A stretch of DNA of 64,000 bases from the NCBI GenBank assembly GCA_051453625.1, contig JBOZIK010000001.1:100662324-100726323 (forward strand), written 5' to 3'. Below the pieces are notes generated by a model. The model had not been told where the DNA came from and did not search any database. It saw nothing but the letters and a program-made list of their open reading frames with translations. This document shows, piece by piece, positions 46,330-58,959 of this stretch; the first letter of the stretch is position 1; every line of letters starts with the position of its first letter. The stretch comes from Welwitschia mirabilis. Lineage: Eukaryota; Gnetophyta; Gnetopsida; Welwitschiales. The translations under genes were made by a program, and so were the position numbers.

Positions 46330-47400
46330 TTTGTCCATCAACGTTTTGGATTTCTCAAGATTTCAACTAAGATATCTGGATATACTTTTTCTATTAATTA
46401 GGGACATAACCATTTTAAGGTTAATTTGTTGTGTAAAAGATTCACTCTAGTACTATATAATAAATCCAATTGACCTGACTTAAAGAATTTATGTAAATCT
46501 TTTTGTCATGGAAAAACTTGGCTTTGGCTTTATGAATGAGTTGTTTATGAAGATCATGGGCTATTTCCTTATCAAATATTATAGTTGATCTAATTTATAC
46601 TGAATATTTTCATCATGATTGAAGATATCAAGTTGATGAATGATTTGACAAGAATTATAACATACTTTGCAAGGAAGAAGATAATTTTTTCCACACATAA
46701 GTTCCTAAGACAAAAAGCTAAGAGAATTATGCCAAGTAGTACAGTAGACTCAAAGAACATAATTTAGTACAAGAGAAAAATATTTCTTATTTTTTAAGGT
46801 AATCTTTTAGAGCATTTTCTTGATGTCTCTATTCTCAACTTAACCATTGGTTTGTAGATGATAGGCATTAGTAATTTGATGTTCAATTCCTATAGAAATA
46901 AGAAGTTTTTTAAGAAATATATTTATGAAATGAGTTCCTTAGTCACTAATTAAGATTATAGGAAAGACAAATCTATGAAAGATATTAGACTTTAGAAAAG
47001 AACATATGGTTTGGGCATCATTTGTAAAGGTAGGAATTACTTCAACTTATTTAGTAACATAATAAACTACTATAATAATATAATTTTTATTACAAGAATA
47101 TGGTTTAAGAGGCCCTATGAAATCTATACCTCAACAATTAAAAGGTTTACGTTTTAAAATGAGTTGTAAAGGCATATCATTTGTTTTACTAAGGCTATCA
47201 ATCATTTGACAAGCATTATATCTTCTTACAAAATCAAAAGAATCTTTAAAAAGAATTGGCCAATAGAATCCATCATATAGAAACTTCATGATAGTCTTTA
47301 AAAGAACAACCACAAGTACTACCATAACAAAGGGATAAGATATCATGTTGCTCATATTCGCACACATACTTATGCATCATTTAATCTTTACATTTTTGAT
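46330..47400 (-). pseudogene. gypsy integrase (G3)
   Basis: Open 78-residue stretch (47367-47131) holds DGFYWPILFKDSFDFVRRYNACQ, the zinc-finger region in which the first Cys has become Tyr, and MPLQLILKRKPFNC. Downstream: GIDFIGPLKPY (first catalytic Asp), ILISD followed by a stop and THF (second Asp), QTNG, stop, VENRDIK (Glu region), then the C-terminal part to about 46330. All three catalytic residues can be read but stops fall beside two of them. Confidence 0.8.
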
Positions 47401-47639
47401 AGAGGTGTAGTTTTGACCCATTATTACTTATCTTATGGAGAAAAGAATTTTATTGATTAGAAGTTTAATGTTAGGAGGTTTTGAAGGTAATAATATAATT
47501 AACAATATCAGCATACTATGGGACTGGATGTTAAAAAGAAATATGATAAAGTTCATGAATATAAAATAATTGTTCATTTGAAAAGGAATCATTAATAGAA
47601 AAGTCAAGAGAAAAATACAAAGAACTTCTTAAGGAATAT

Positions 47640-48780
47640 GTGAAAGATGATTAGCAATACAATTATGTTTACCTTCTTTATCTAAGATAGTTAAGTTGAA
47701 TTCTCGAATTAAAGGTATTCACCTTATGAGTTTAGCACTTGAAATGATCCTTTTCACAAGATAACAAATGACTACATGATGAGCATAGACATTGATGTGA
47801 AATCCAAGAAGGTAGTGTTAAAGTTTATTAATACAAAACATGATAGAAAGCATTTCTTTATTGATGGTGGTATAGTTTAATTTAACTCTTAAAAAGGTTT
47901 TACTAACATAAGAAATGAATTTATATCTTTTATCACGTTTTTACCCCAAAACTCCTCCTACAGTAACATTTCTAGAATCACACATAAGTTCAGATTCTTT
48001 ATTCCAGATGGGTTCTCTTATAATAGGTTCAAAAGTGATGTTGTCCTTAACATTTTCAAAGGAATAATAACAAGTACTATTCTAATTAAGTTTAGCATCT
48101 TTTTTAAGAAGAGAGTGAATGTGTTTATAAATCTTGACATAGTCCTTAGTGAATCTTTTATAGAAGATAGAAAAAGATCTTACTTCTTTAACATTAGTTG
48201 GAGAAGAAAGATTTTTTAATGATAGTAATTTTAGAGGGATTTACTCTAATGCCTTTACTATAAATATGAAGTTCACGTACAACACGATCCCTCACAAGGA
48301 AACAACTTCCTTTCTAACTAAGATAAATGCCACTTTTTATGTAGTGATCAAGGAATTTTTCTAATCTTTCTAAGGTTTGTTTAAAGGAAGCACCAAAGAT
48401 AGAAAAATCATCTATAAATATTTCTCTAGAATCTTCTATCATATCAAAGAGAATACCCATCATGGCTCTTTAAAAAGTTCTAAGAGCATGACATATGCCA
48501 AAGGGCATTTATTTAAAAGCAAAGATATAAAAAGGAGAGATAAAAGTGGTTTTGACTTAGTCTTTATTAGCTATGCAAAGTTGGTTATGTCTACTATACC
48601 CATCAAGAAAACAATATTAATTATTGCTTGGATTCTCTCAAGAACTTGATCTAGAAAAGGCAAGGAGTAATGTTCCTTTTTGATAATATCATTAATTTTC
48701 TTGAAAGTAATGCATGCTCACCATTTTTCTTCATTTTTTGGTAAAAATGTAAGAGGGCCACCTCATTTACTGTTAGAAAT
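47640..48780 (-). pseudogene. gypsy reverse transcriptase and RNase H (G3)
   Basis: RT from ISNSKWGGPLTFLPKNEEKW (about 48780-48715) through YSLPFLDQVLERIQA, CPLAYVMLLEL, MIEDSREIFIDDFSIFGASFKQTLERLEKFLDH (48450-48355; the FIDD box at about 48417-48404) and ELHIYSKGIRVNPSKITIIK (about 48290-48220). RNase H pieces continue to 47640. The catalytic Asp pair is kept. Same domain order and spacing as G2. Confidence 0.8.
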
Positions 48781-48789
48781 GGTATAAAT

Positions 48790-49860
48790 GAGAGTGATGT
48801 TCATGATTTTTATGATTTTATCTTTGAACACTCGTTTAAGGGTAGGATTAAGCATTATTCGAGGTTCCCTAATAGGTTTTGCATTATATTCTAAGTAGAT
48901 ATTATATTAAACAATATGAAAAGGTATGACACTTAGATCTTTATAAGTTTGAGTAAAAGCTTTCATTTTTGAAGTTAAAACTTGAATTAATGCTTTTTAT
49001 TAGAATATATAGATGAAAGAATTATTGATCAATGGTTTTTTTGGGTTATTATACAGTAAAATGTACTTTAAACCATTGGGTAATTAATTAAATTTGAGGT
49101 CAGGATCATTCTTCATGGTTGTAAAACTCCCCATATTGATGTAGAAGATTTCCAATGTATCTAATGTGTTCAATATTATCATTAAGGATAGGTTTAAATT
49201 ATTCATGAATTTCTTAATTTGGTGGGTTGCACAAGAGATTTTGGTTAAGAATGCATGGATTAGATGAGTTTAGACTTTTTAAAATGGTGGAGTATTCTTC
49301 CTCATCATTAAATAAAGTGGAATCATGTAATGAAAAGAGCCTTTCTTCTAGGAAGTTATGTTGTACTAACATAGAAGGTTTAACTAATTCGACAAGTTTT
49401 AATTCATCCCCCATGTTCTTTTTAATTGCATTAAGTACTCTAATGCTAAAATTTTTGTTGCCAACATGGCATTTCATTATTTCTATGTGAGTATCAATAA
49501 TATATTAGGCTATTGCATAAAAGGATCTTCCTAAGAGCAAAGGATATCTTACACTATGTTTAACTTTAATAGTGACTACATCTATAGGGTAGAATTCTTT
49601 CTTAATTTGGATGACTAAGTCTTTGATTACCCTATGGGTCTTTTGGTTGTTGCATCTACCAATTCCAATGCTATCTTTTTAGGTTCAATTCTTCATTCTA
49701 ATCCATTTTTCTTATAAATATGTAAGGGCATGATATTTAGACTTGCTCTTATGTTAATTAAGACTTTTTTAATCTTTTTATTTTTCTCTAAAATAACACA
49801 TATAGTGGTAGCCCCTTGGTATATAAACTTTAGAAATTTTTGCATAACCAAGTTAGAAAG
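48790..49860 (-). pseudogene. gypsy protease and spacer (G3)
   Basis: Active-site region on -: KKVLINIRASLNIMPLHIYKKNGLE (about 49775-49700), where the catalytic Asp has become Asn. Later an open stretch (49477-49214) reads MKCHVGNKNFSIRVLNAIKKNMGDELKLVELVKPSMLVQHN, equivalent to 28020-27900 in G2. The spacer continues to RT (about 48840). Decayed and presumably inactive. Confidence 0.7.
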
Positions 49861-50499
49861 GGATTAGATAATAAATAATTTAGTTTGTACTATTATTTTT
49901 TGCTTTATTTTTACTAATTTCTTTCATTTCTTGTTGTATTTTGGGTTTTCTTGAAGCATCTTTCAAATAGTTTGGTTAATACTAACATCAATCGTGATTA
50001 CTTTTACATGCTTATCATAAGTTGGATTGGTGTTCAATTTATGCATCCATGGAGTAGTAGTAATTTTATTTAAATGTTAGGTATTGGATTTTTGATTGGA
50101 TGTTAGAGGGAATTTTGTTGATCAAAGATCTTAATGTCTTATTCTTAATTTAGTTCCCTTTATTTGTTATAAGAAGTGGACGTTTCCTCAAAGATAATTG
50201 TATCATGTCCACTTATTGTGACTACTTTCCAACCTTTCTATACATCATTGGGATTTGTGATTGTTTGAGTAGTAAGTAATTCTTAAGGTCTTTAACCCTC
50301 TAGAGTGGTTTGTTAAACATGGTTTGTTAAACAATGTTAATCAAATTTTCTAAATTCTTGTTATTATCTTCTAAGATTTTATTGATATTTTCATGCATCT
50401 TTTTCAAGTCTTCCATATAATCTCTAAGGGATTCACTTCCATTATAGTTGAAAAGATTAAATATTATTAAATAAAGTTTTAAAAGATGTTAAAAAACCA

Positions 50500-51650
50500 T
50501 TTTTTTTGGTGGATATTGCTAGTTGTTTTGAAAGTTTCTTGGCCTTGGGTTGAATGCACATACTTCATTATAAATGACTTCTCTACAAGTTGGTAGATTA
50601 GGACATTCCATGGTAGAGTAAGAGATTTCTTCACATATATCACATTGGTTAAAAAAGGTTGAAGGTTTGTGTGATTAATTTAGACTCTTGTGTAAATTTT
50701 CAAAGTACTTGTAAGATATCAAATAAGGATGTTAGAATATGGTTGTTATTCCTCATGTTGAACCTTCTTCAAATCTTTAAGAACTTGTCCTATGGTTCTA
50801 TTTTCTTTACATGTAGGTTTGAGTCAAGTTTAACTTCTTTTTACAAGGTGTTCTAGTAGACTTCAAGCATTATCTATTATCAAGTAAAGTAGATTTCCAT
50901 CACATGAAAATCCCACAAGTTGTTTGATTTGGTTGTTCAACCTACTATAGAAGTAATATATAAGTTATTCTCTTAAGAATTCATCCATGGGATTGGAATA
51001 TGTAGTAATAAAAAATATTTCATAACTTGAGGCATAATCTTTATGAGCATATTACTAAAAGTTGGTTACTTTTTTCTTCTTCTTCTCAAGATTGTATCAT
51101 TCATGAGTATCCTAATGAAAGCTTCTTGCACTTTATTCCAACTCTCAAGGCTTTCGTAAGAAATGGTTTTAAGCTAGTTCTTTGCTTTTTCTCTAAGGAC
51201 AAAAGAGAAAATAAGCATATAGATTCTATCTAAAATTTTATTTTTTCCATTTCCTAAAGTGAGGTTGAGTTGTTCAATTTTGGCTATGTGTTGGAAGAGG
51301 CCCTCTTTATGCTCTCATAAAAAGGTAGTATAAGCATTTAAATTTTTATGTTCCACATCATTACCTATTAGTAGGTCAAAATAGTTTACTAGTTTTCTCT
51401 TTTTATGGGCTAATAAGTTCTTGAGAGTGATACTTGAACTAGAAGCTCCTAATATTTTGAGTGATGATTTATATAAGGGTTGCTTAAACAAAGATCTCCA
51501 AGAAGTATTGGATGCAATGGATGGTTGAGAGATTGAACGGTTGAAAGGAGGAGAGTTGGAAATTGAAGATTTTTAAAAAGGAGTTATAGGCGAGAAAAGT
51601 AGGATAGGTAAGGAAGAGAAGGATAAATTATTTTTAGAATTAGTTAAAAT
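50500..51650 (-). pseudogene. gypsy gag (G3)
   Basis: On -: LNAYTTF, GLFQHIAKIEQLNLTLGNGKNK (about 51340-51250), then SWNKVQEAFIRILMN (about 51140), DYASSYEIFF, NPMDEFLRE, NNQIKQLVGFSCDGN (about 50960-50900), and a knuckle trace CDICEEISYSTMECPNLPTC (about 50650-50590) in which the His of the CCHC box is replaced by Tyr. Same order as G2 gag. A frame change lies between capsid and knuckle. Confidence 0.7.
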
Positions 51651-52382
51651 GTGAAAAGAATGCAAACAAGAAATAGTAAATGTAGAAATATCATCTTATT
51701 CTATTCTAGAAATAAACTTTTCATTCTTACCTTGAGTTCTTAAATGAAAATTGACCAAATAATATTATTTGATTTTTTTAATATATCAATTTCTTCTTCC
51801 TGATGTTTTTGCCTTTTCAATTAGTTATCATAGCCCTGCATGATCAAAATATGTTAAGTAAACTTGTTTACATCCAAAAGACAACAATCTCTAGGATCAC
51901 TTAAAGGTGTAAAGAGTAGGTTCTACCAAGTGAATGAGGCAAAAAAGTGTAGGCTAAACTTATAAAAGCAATTTGATAATTTCCAAGATCACATGAAGTG
52001 CGAGGATAGACCTAAAAAGGGATGCCAATATCCTTCTTAAAAGAAATATTAGAATTAAGAAAAATAATTTTAGAAATGTAGAGTGCTAATACGAAAAATA
52101 ATTTTTAAAATATAAAGTACTGAATTGAAATGTAAATTCCTCAAAATAGATTCAAACATAAGGTAAAGGATTTTTATAAGAAAATAAAATTTACACAGAA
52201 AGGAGATTAAAGTACACCTAAATTAGATAGTTAAGTAATCACTTATAGATCTTAAAAGGTAATCAAATGGATTAAGTAGATTCAAATAGGATAGGATATA
52301 ACACTAATTAATTAAATAAATTGAATTGAATTTAAGGTACTTACTTAAGTAATGATAACTTTCCAATTTTTTTGAACTCCTC
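51651..52382 (-). other. Leader of G3
   Basis: Between gag and PBS; no coding homology. Its content (A-rich; aaataatttttaaaatataaagtac) parallels the G2 leader. Confidence 0.4.
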
Positions 52383-52401
52383 CCTAGTAATGGCACCAAA
52401 A
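52383..52401 (-). promoter_or_regulatory. Primer-binding site of G3
   Basis: On - it reads ttttggtgccattactagg, the best-kept example here of the gypsy PBS phrase (one or two changes from TTTTGGCGCC-type), directly next to LTR C. Confidence 0.75.
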
Positions 52402-53730
52402 TGTTATGGTGTCAATTTGTGCTTTAGAATTTGATTTTTTGCAATGTATCCCTAATCTAAGAATTTAAAAATTGAATTTATAATTGCATGCATATACTTG
52501 TATAATGAGATCAACCCAAAATATCATAATCTAAAGAATAATTATAATAAAGAATTAGAAAATTGATTTGCATAAAGTGAAAGATGATATGACTTTCTGA
52601 TTTTATGAAATTAAAATCTAAATTGAAAGCAATGCAAATGTGATGAATGCAATGAATGGAAATGGAATGAAATAAATTAAGATGCAAATGAAGTAATACA
52701 AGCTTAATGTAAGTACTAATAATTTAACCAACCTATTATCACTTAGATTAGTCCTTATAATCTATATGAATTACAATAGAATGCTATTAGATTACAATCA
52801 ACATAAACTATAAGGAATATAAGAGAATTTTATGGAAAAATATAATTTAATCAATCTTTATTAAATTAATTAAATTTCTATTCATCAACTTATAAGAAAA
52901 AACTCCTCAATAGAGGAATCACATTCCAACATTAAGGGTACATTTCTTCTTAGCTAAGATGAATCCCTTCATCTTTAATCTCTAATTCATCACAAGATCA
53001 AGATGTATAAAAATATGATAAAATTTAATCTAAGGGATCTATTTGTAGCTTAAGGATGACAGTTAGACCAAAGAATTTGACGTGAAAGGACATGACCAAA
53101 ACTAATTTTTGTTATAAGAATGATTAATTTTTTGAAAAATAAATGACTATTATCCACCTAGGTCATTTAAAAAACTAGGTGGATGAAACATTTAACTATG
53201 TATGGTCATATGACACATGACTATCTACTATAATTTTTATAGTAGTAATCTTCTTATGTTGTCTAGATGACATATGTGGATAATGGTTTTAAACTTAGGC
53301 CTTTATAGTTTAGTTTTCATGACAGTTATCTTAGTTGGTATACAAATGATTAGGTAGATGGAATCATTCTTCTAATTCCATCTTGTGTGTTCATCAACCA
53401 TAAGTGTGATCTTGACCTTTGAAACTTTTTCATGATTGACTTCATTCCTTGATCCTCTTATGACTCATGTGGACTTTGTTATGGTTGTTGTAATGTAGAG
53501 TAGTTCAATGTTAATACTGTAGTCATCCTTTTGCTTATAATCTCATAAGGTAAAAAAGATAAGTATTTAATTTTCATAAAAAAGGAGTCAAATTCATTAG
53601 GAAATCTATCTAACTTATGACAATCATAGGGCTCTAATGGAATTTCCATATTCCTTGAGAAGCCTACCTAAATGACTTGAAAACATCCCTAAAGTATGTT
53701 GTTAAATGCAAGAACTTTGCCCTCACAAAA
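52402..53730 (-). repeat. 5' LTR of G3 (copy C)
   Basis: On + from tgttatggtgtcaattt to gccctcaca near 53730. Aligns over full length with A (32915-34256). The TATA region is around 53040 (ctatttgtagctt) and motif copies (ttatccacctagg, gtctagatgacat) lie at 53150-53280. Confidence 0.75.
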
Positions 53731-54188
53731 GTAGAACAAAATTAGGGTTTTAAAGGCCTAATGGAGTCATTATTTATAATGATCAAAGTGTATGGGCTCA
53801 TTGTTTATTCATGGAGCTAAATTAAGAGGTTCTTCTTAGAAAATATTCCTCATTCATCTTCTGATTGTAGAAATATCTAGAATGAATTATTTGCATCAAG
53901 AATATTTAAGAATGTAAGTATGAACCTATTCTGATCATAGTAATTAGAATTGTCACTTCTAGAATTGATACCACTACAAATATTACTTAGTTTACCTCCT
54001 AATTTTACCACAATATCCTAGATGATTCAAATATACTACAAAATTATAGTGTTAAGATAGATTAGTAGTGAAAGTATATTTCCATGGATTTAATCATAAT
54101 AAATACATAAAACTATCACGATGATCAATTAAACATACTAATAAGGCCTAAATTCCTTGATGTAAATGTTAATTTTTATGTGTTATCA
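53731..54188 (-). repeat. Partial LTR of another gypsy family
   Basis: On - tgataacacataaaaatt begins at 54188, right after a polypurine tract (ggttggggggta, 54200-54189). So this is a 3' LTR start; its other end was lost where G3 LTR C begins (53730). Confidence 0.5.
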
Positions 54189-55600
54189 TACCCCCCAACC
54201 AACCTATTACTAGTCTCTTAGCAAAAAAGGTATGTTAAATGATTAGGTAACATAATAAAAATTACAAATCAAATTAATCAAGTATAAAAATGTGAAGGAA
54301 ATTTGAAAAAAAAGGGCTAATATGATCTAAAAATACGCTTAACAAAAGAATAAAGAATGAAATGTAAATACTCAAGTGCAAATACCACTCCTTCCAACTA
54401 AAGCTAAAATTTATCCTCAAAGTTTAAAAGATGAAAACATAATGTCAACACAATGAGGAATGAATCATGCATGTGATAATGTAGTCTAGAATGAGCTAGA
54501 AAGGAAAATCACTAAAAATAAAATATGTAATGCATAATTAATCTAAAAAATATAAAATAAAAACTAATGCAAATGAAAGACTAAAAATCAAAATAACCCT
54601 TTAATTATAATGAATTAAATCTTTGAGTGATCTAAAAATGACTAAACATAAATGAATAATTAAAAACAAAATGTGATGACCTTGGAATGAAGGAGTGGGT
54701 GATGAATCTAAATTAGTCAATTCTTATAAATTTTTAGCAGAGACCCAAGTGATATAAAAGTTTGAAATAGAATTTCAAATTTCTATGTTANNNNNNNNNN
54801 NNNNNNNNNNNNNNNNNNNNNNNNNNNNNNNNNNNNNNNNNNNNNNNNNNNNNNNNNNNNNNNNNNNNNNNNNNNNNNNNNNNNNNNNNNCTTATAAATT
54901 TTAAGCAGAGACCCAAGTGCTATAAAAGTTTGAAATAGAATTTCAAATTTCTATGTTAAAAACGATTCTATCTATGTAGGTTAAGTGACAATGTTGCTTA
55001 GAGAAGCTAGTGATACCAACTCTATTAATAGTTATGTTTATAGTTAAGTGTTAGTTTAAAATTAATACTAGATTTGTAGGAATAGGAATTCATATTGATT
55101 TTTAATTAAGTACAAAAGTAATTACAACAAAACAAGATGTAATTATAATATAGCTACAAAAACTAAAAAAGTGTAAGTAAATAAGGATGACAGAGAGAGG
55201 GATCCAGCTTAAAGATCTTCTACGAGAAGCTAACTTTCCAATTTTTATATTCATCTATTATTGGTTCTTTAATATCTCCATAACTTTCCAATTTAAGTTG
55301 TTTGAAATTTGTGGACTTTCTCTAAAAAGGTATTATTTAAAGTAATGGAGAAATAATAAGGAGTAGTAAACGGAGGAGTAGAAGAAGATGGAAAAAAAGT
55401 GGCATAAGAAGATTTACCAAGAGGATCTTTCTTCTTTCTTCTAGTGTTTCTAAAGAGTAGGAAAAAGAAAGAGATTAAGGAGGAGGAGAAATCCTTTGAG
55501 GATGCTCTTTTTCTTCTTGAATATCTTGAAGACCACTTAGAATCTAATCTTGATGCTTACACTTACTTAGTTAGGTAATTTTTTTAAGAATTGTGATTTC
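54189..55600 (-). other. 3' internal region of that gypsy element
   Basis: Non-coding on both strands. Starts with the polypurine tract. Includes a 100-N gap at 54791-54890. 55320-55510 is A/G-rich (gaagaagatgg, aggaggagg) and could be a decayed coding tail, but nothing is recognisable. Confidence 0.4.
54791..54890. other. 100-N gap with overlapping flanks
   Basis: About 68 bases (cttataaatttttagcagag...) before the gap (54723-54790) recur at 54891-54958 with two or three differences. Confidence 0.9.
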
Positions 55601-56024
55601 CATGAACATTTTATCCCCTCCCTTAAATGTAGGAGATGAGTTAAGGCATTATAAATCAATTATGAAACTAAGCACAAGAAGGGAAGATTACTCTCACAAA
55701 TCATATTATTTGCTATAGTATTTAAGAGACATTTGGATATGTCAAAGAGCTTACTATTTTGAATGATCGCAATCATATCAAGGTGACTATTATGGGCATC
55801 GATTACATGAGATATGAGTAAAACATTTTAAATAGTAAATCTGAAATATAATAGTTGATTCTTGTAAAGATATTCATAAGGTAAAGCTCCTTTTGTATTT
55901 GATGGATATTCAACATTAAGTGCAGTAAAATATTAACTAAGGGATTTGATAATGATGTTTAACTCCTATTAGGACTTCTACATCATTAATGAAAATAAAA
56001 AAGAAAGTGTAATGAATAAAAGAA
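55601..56024. other. Spacer before copia C2
   Basis: AT-rich, nothing recognisable. A plausible remainder of the gypsy internal region. Confidence 0.3.
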
Positions 56025-57176
56025 TGGATTATCCAAAAGTAGCACCCAAAAGAGGGGATGAATAGGGTAATCTTAAAAATTATTGCAAATGATAAATATA
56101 ACAGAGAATTCACAACTAAAATGATGCAAAAAAAAAAATCTAGAAAATAAACAATAAACTATGCACTAGATTTATATTAGTTCGACAATCCTTGCCTACT
56201 CCATTCACAGGGGGTAGAAATATTCTTTCAGCCTCCTAGTTTCCTTATCAAAACACCTAATCTCTTCGAACAACATCTTTTCTTAAGATTACAATCAATT
56301 CCCTTCTGCTGGAAATCATAAGCTTGATTCAACAAGCCTCAAAGCAATATAAGAATAGAAGACTCTAATGATAAGGGTTCCTTAAGGCAGTACATCAGCA
56401 ATTAGGGCACAAAGGGCTTCTTCTTTAATAGATCATGTAGTGAGGCATAACTAGAAGAATCACAAAAGTGATTTTATAATAATATAGGAGTAGTAACCAT
56501 TTCAAGTGATCTTGAATTGTTTATATAGACTAGGGTGGAAAAATAGCTATTGGATCCTTGAGATTGGATTCCTAACCACTATAACTACTATAATAAATGT
56601 TTGAACCACATCCCAAGATGTTTGAACTGCTACCCAAGACATTTGTAGTTGAAAAAGATGTTGTTCTAGTGGCTGTAATGTTCATATTTTCTTTTATATC
56701 TTTTGGTTAGACATCCTAACTTTTTAAACCAGACATATCAGTTGTAATGCTTGATTTCTAGGTTCAATTGGGTAATATCCAGATGTCCTAGTTTCAAGAT
56801 CGAACGTCCTCATATACTTCACCTACATTCAAACCTAGACATTCTGAGTAGTAGGGTTGGATATCCTAATACATTTTTTCTATGTTCAATGCTGGATGTC
56901 CTAGGTAATAAGTCAGATGTCCCCATATATTGTGGCTGTGTTTAAATCTAGACGTTCTGAGTAGTAGGCCAGACATTCCCATATGTTTTTTCTGCATTCA
57001 GGATCGGACGTTCTGAGTAATAAGGCCAGATATCTTCATATGTTTAGCCGTGTATAGGGGAAAACATCCTGAATAAAAACTTTGATGTCCCTGGAGGCAC
57101 AACTTCTGATTTACATGCTCTGTGAAGCACGCTATAACCTTTTTCTTGATCATCATTGAAATCTAAAGTCTCTACA
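56025..57176 (-). repeat. 3' LTR of copia C2
   Basis: On - it starts tgtagagactttag after the purine tract and ends near gggtgctacttttggataatcca; the ending 'ccctattcatcccctcttttggg' parallels the C1 LTR end. On - a clear TATA box (gtctatataaac, 56530-56519) follows a cluster of motif repeats (57060-56740). Confidence 0.75.
56740..57060 (-). repeat. Motif repeat cluster in C2 LTR
   Basis: Roughly 55-65-bp units repeat on +, each with a gacattctgagtagtagg-type phrase and a ggatgtcc/gacgttc core: about 56830, 56887, 56950 and 57006. Related cores stand alone at 56705, 56780 and 56800. Clustered short palindromic motifs are known from Sirevirus LTRs. Confidence 0.65.
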
Positions 57177-57196
57177 ATATCCTCTTTTTCAATGAT
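57177..57196 (-). promoter_or_regulatory. Polypurine tract of C2
   Basis: On - it reads atcattgaaaaagaggatat directly before the LTR, parallel to atgtcaaaggaaaagat in C1. Confidence 0.6.
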
Positions 57197-57335
57197 GATA
57201 ATCATTTATCCAGATTTGGACAAGATGATCAGTTGAATGCTCCCTCTAAAATCATGCTCTTAAATTAACCTGTTATCTATATAGAGAGCCAAACAATCAC
57301 ACGTATCCTCATAGACATTTTAGTGTAATAGAGTT

Positions 57336-58620
57336 CTATAAACCTGAAATTTTACAAATATAAAGCATTTGGTATAAAAATATGATATTATTCTTTCCCT
57401 TTGTCATTATTAAAAAACAATAGAGAAATAAAAAATTTAGATTTGATAACATTTGTTTAGGAAAAGAGATTTTCATTAAACTATTGGACACCATACATAA
57501 AGAGAAATACAAGCAAAAAGGAGAGGAAGAGAATGGAAGGCTAAGAGGATGAATCATCATGCTTTGAAGCTACAGGGGCCTCCTCTTCTTCCTTAGATCT
57601 AGGGGGGGTCTCCAAACCATAAGTAACTAAACCAAATAATATTCTATCAACTCGTCTGTAAACTTTATCTACTGTATTTTGTGCCTGAAGAGCTATCTCT
57701 TTGATGGATAAAAGTTCTCTCATTAAATCCTTATTGCTAACTATGCCTAAACTGGTTCCTTTTTCTGTTCTAGTTTTCTCCTTTAGAGGTAATAAAGGAC
57801 TAATTTCTTTCATTAAAAATGTTCATTTTCTTCAGAGAATATAATCCCAATGGTTTGAGAATTTTGAGCAACTCTTAATCTTTATGAATAGAAAAGTCAT
57901 GATTTTCTAGAATAGCTGTAATGAGTTCTTCAAAAGATAGGCTACTATAACCAGAAGGAATGCACTGATTCATATAGAACATCATGAATTTACTCAAATT
58001 TATATGACACCAGTTCTAAGATTAAAAAAAAATATATGTATAAACTGGTGATACCTCGTCCTTATAACCTAATTTAGATATGACATTATGTGTACAAATC
58101 TGGAAAAGAACTCTATAAAACTTGGTTAATCTATTTATAGGCAAATTGACATTCCATGGAAAAGAAGTCCCATATAATTCTGAAGTTAAAATATTTAAAG
58201 GAACTGCTCCTTTTAAAGAGCTGACTGAAGTAGTTTCCAGAATAAACCTTCATTCAGAAAGATTGTGACTAAGGAAATGGCTTCTAAATATATGTCAACT
58301 CTTCTATCATACACCTTGGTGATAATCACCTAACTCAAGGATTTAAAATGGGCATTGTAGTAAAACAAACATACCATTTTGATGGAAGTGTGAGTATCTA
58401 GATCCAAGGCATATTGCCATCTAAGTTCTACAAACTTATCAAAAATTAGTACTTTCCTTCAAAAAGATTAGAAGTATATATGTCTCTCTGGAGTTAAAGG
58501 CCTCTTATTATACCCTGCAAATTAGAACTTTAGGTGTTCTATAGAAATAAATAATTCTAATTCTGACTTGGGTTCTTTTCCCTTTTTGAAGACTTCTATT
58601 TTGCTTTTAACCATGATAAC
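57336..58620 (-). pseudogene. ORF3 of Sirevirus-like element C2
   Basis: On - starts MVKSKIEVFKKGKEPKSE (58614) and reads, with some stops and shifts, VLIFDKFVELRWQYALDLD, MVCLFYYNAHFKSL, VYDRRVDIYLEAISLV, GAVPLNILTSELYGTSFPW, LPINRLTKFYRVLFQICTHN, INLSKFMMFYMNQCIPSGY, LSFEELITAILENHDFSI and LLKILKPLGLYSL, then an open C-terminal stretch (57813-57541) with a likely coiled coil (MRELLSIKEIALQAQNTVDK) and an acidic end (KEEEEAPVASKHDD). A hydrophobic run follows the stop (57530-57430). The block LSFEELITAILENHDFSI lines up with LPYSMIITNLCHYFHVPF in C1 ORF3. Role unknown; env-like is one reading. Confidence 0.6.
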
Positions 58621-58689
58621 CACCAATCTCAGGTTTTTAAGCCTAGACGAAAGCAAGGGAGGAGAGAAATGAGGAGGGAAGAAAAATAA

Positions 58690-58920
58690 GTGACTTAAAA
58701 AGAGGGGAGAAGTATGGGCATTCCAATAGAATTACACCCACGTGAATAAGCAGACATCCTGATTTTAAAAACTAGACGTCCGAGTTGTAACTAGTGATAA
58801 TTTTCACAACTGTAAATAGTTAGATGTCCAAGAAAAAATCATGGAACATATGGGTTACTTTCCAGATCAGGACATCTGGATATTAATCTAGGACATCTAG
58901 GGTTAAAAATAACTAAAGTT
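58690..58920 (-). promoter_or_regulatory. LTR-like promoter block upstream of ORF3 (C2)
   Basis: Between RNase H and ORF3. On + it carries agacatcctga, agacgtccgag, agatgtccaag, ggacatctgg and ggacatctagg (58750-58895), the motif that fills this element's LTR. On - a TATA-like ctctttttaagtc (58704-58692) and a pyrimidine-rich leader then precede the ORF3 start, the same order as in C1. Confidence 0.45.
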
Positions 58921-58959
58921 TAGCACATCCTAAAAAGATAGATACAAAAACATTATTAC

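Larger units (their letters stand above)
44200..53730 (-). mobile_element. Ty3/gypsy element G3 (Athila/Tat-like)
   Basis: Read on -: 5' LTR C (53730-52402), PBS, leader, gag, CCHC trace, protease, RT with FIDDF, RNase H, integrase and 3' non-coding DNA homologous to that of G2. No 3' LTR is found next to the 3' region, which fades near 44200; LTR B at 37455 would be the nearest candidate, separated by chromovirus and unassigned DNA. Related to but distinct from G2; its LTR family is that of A and B. Confidence 0.75.
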
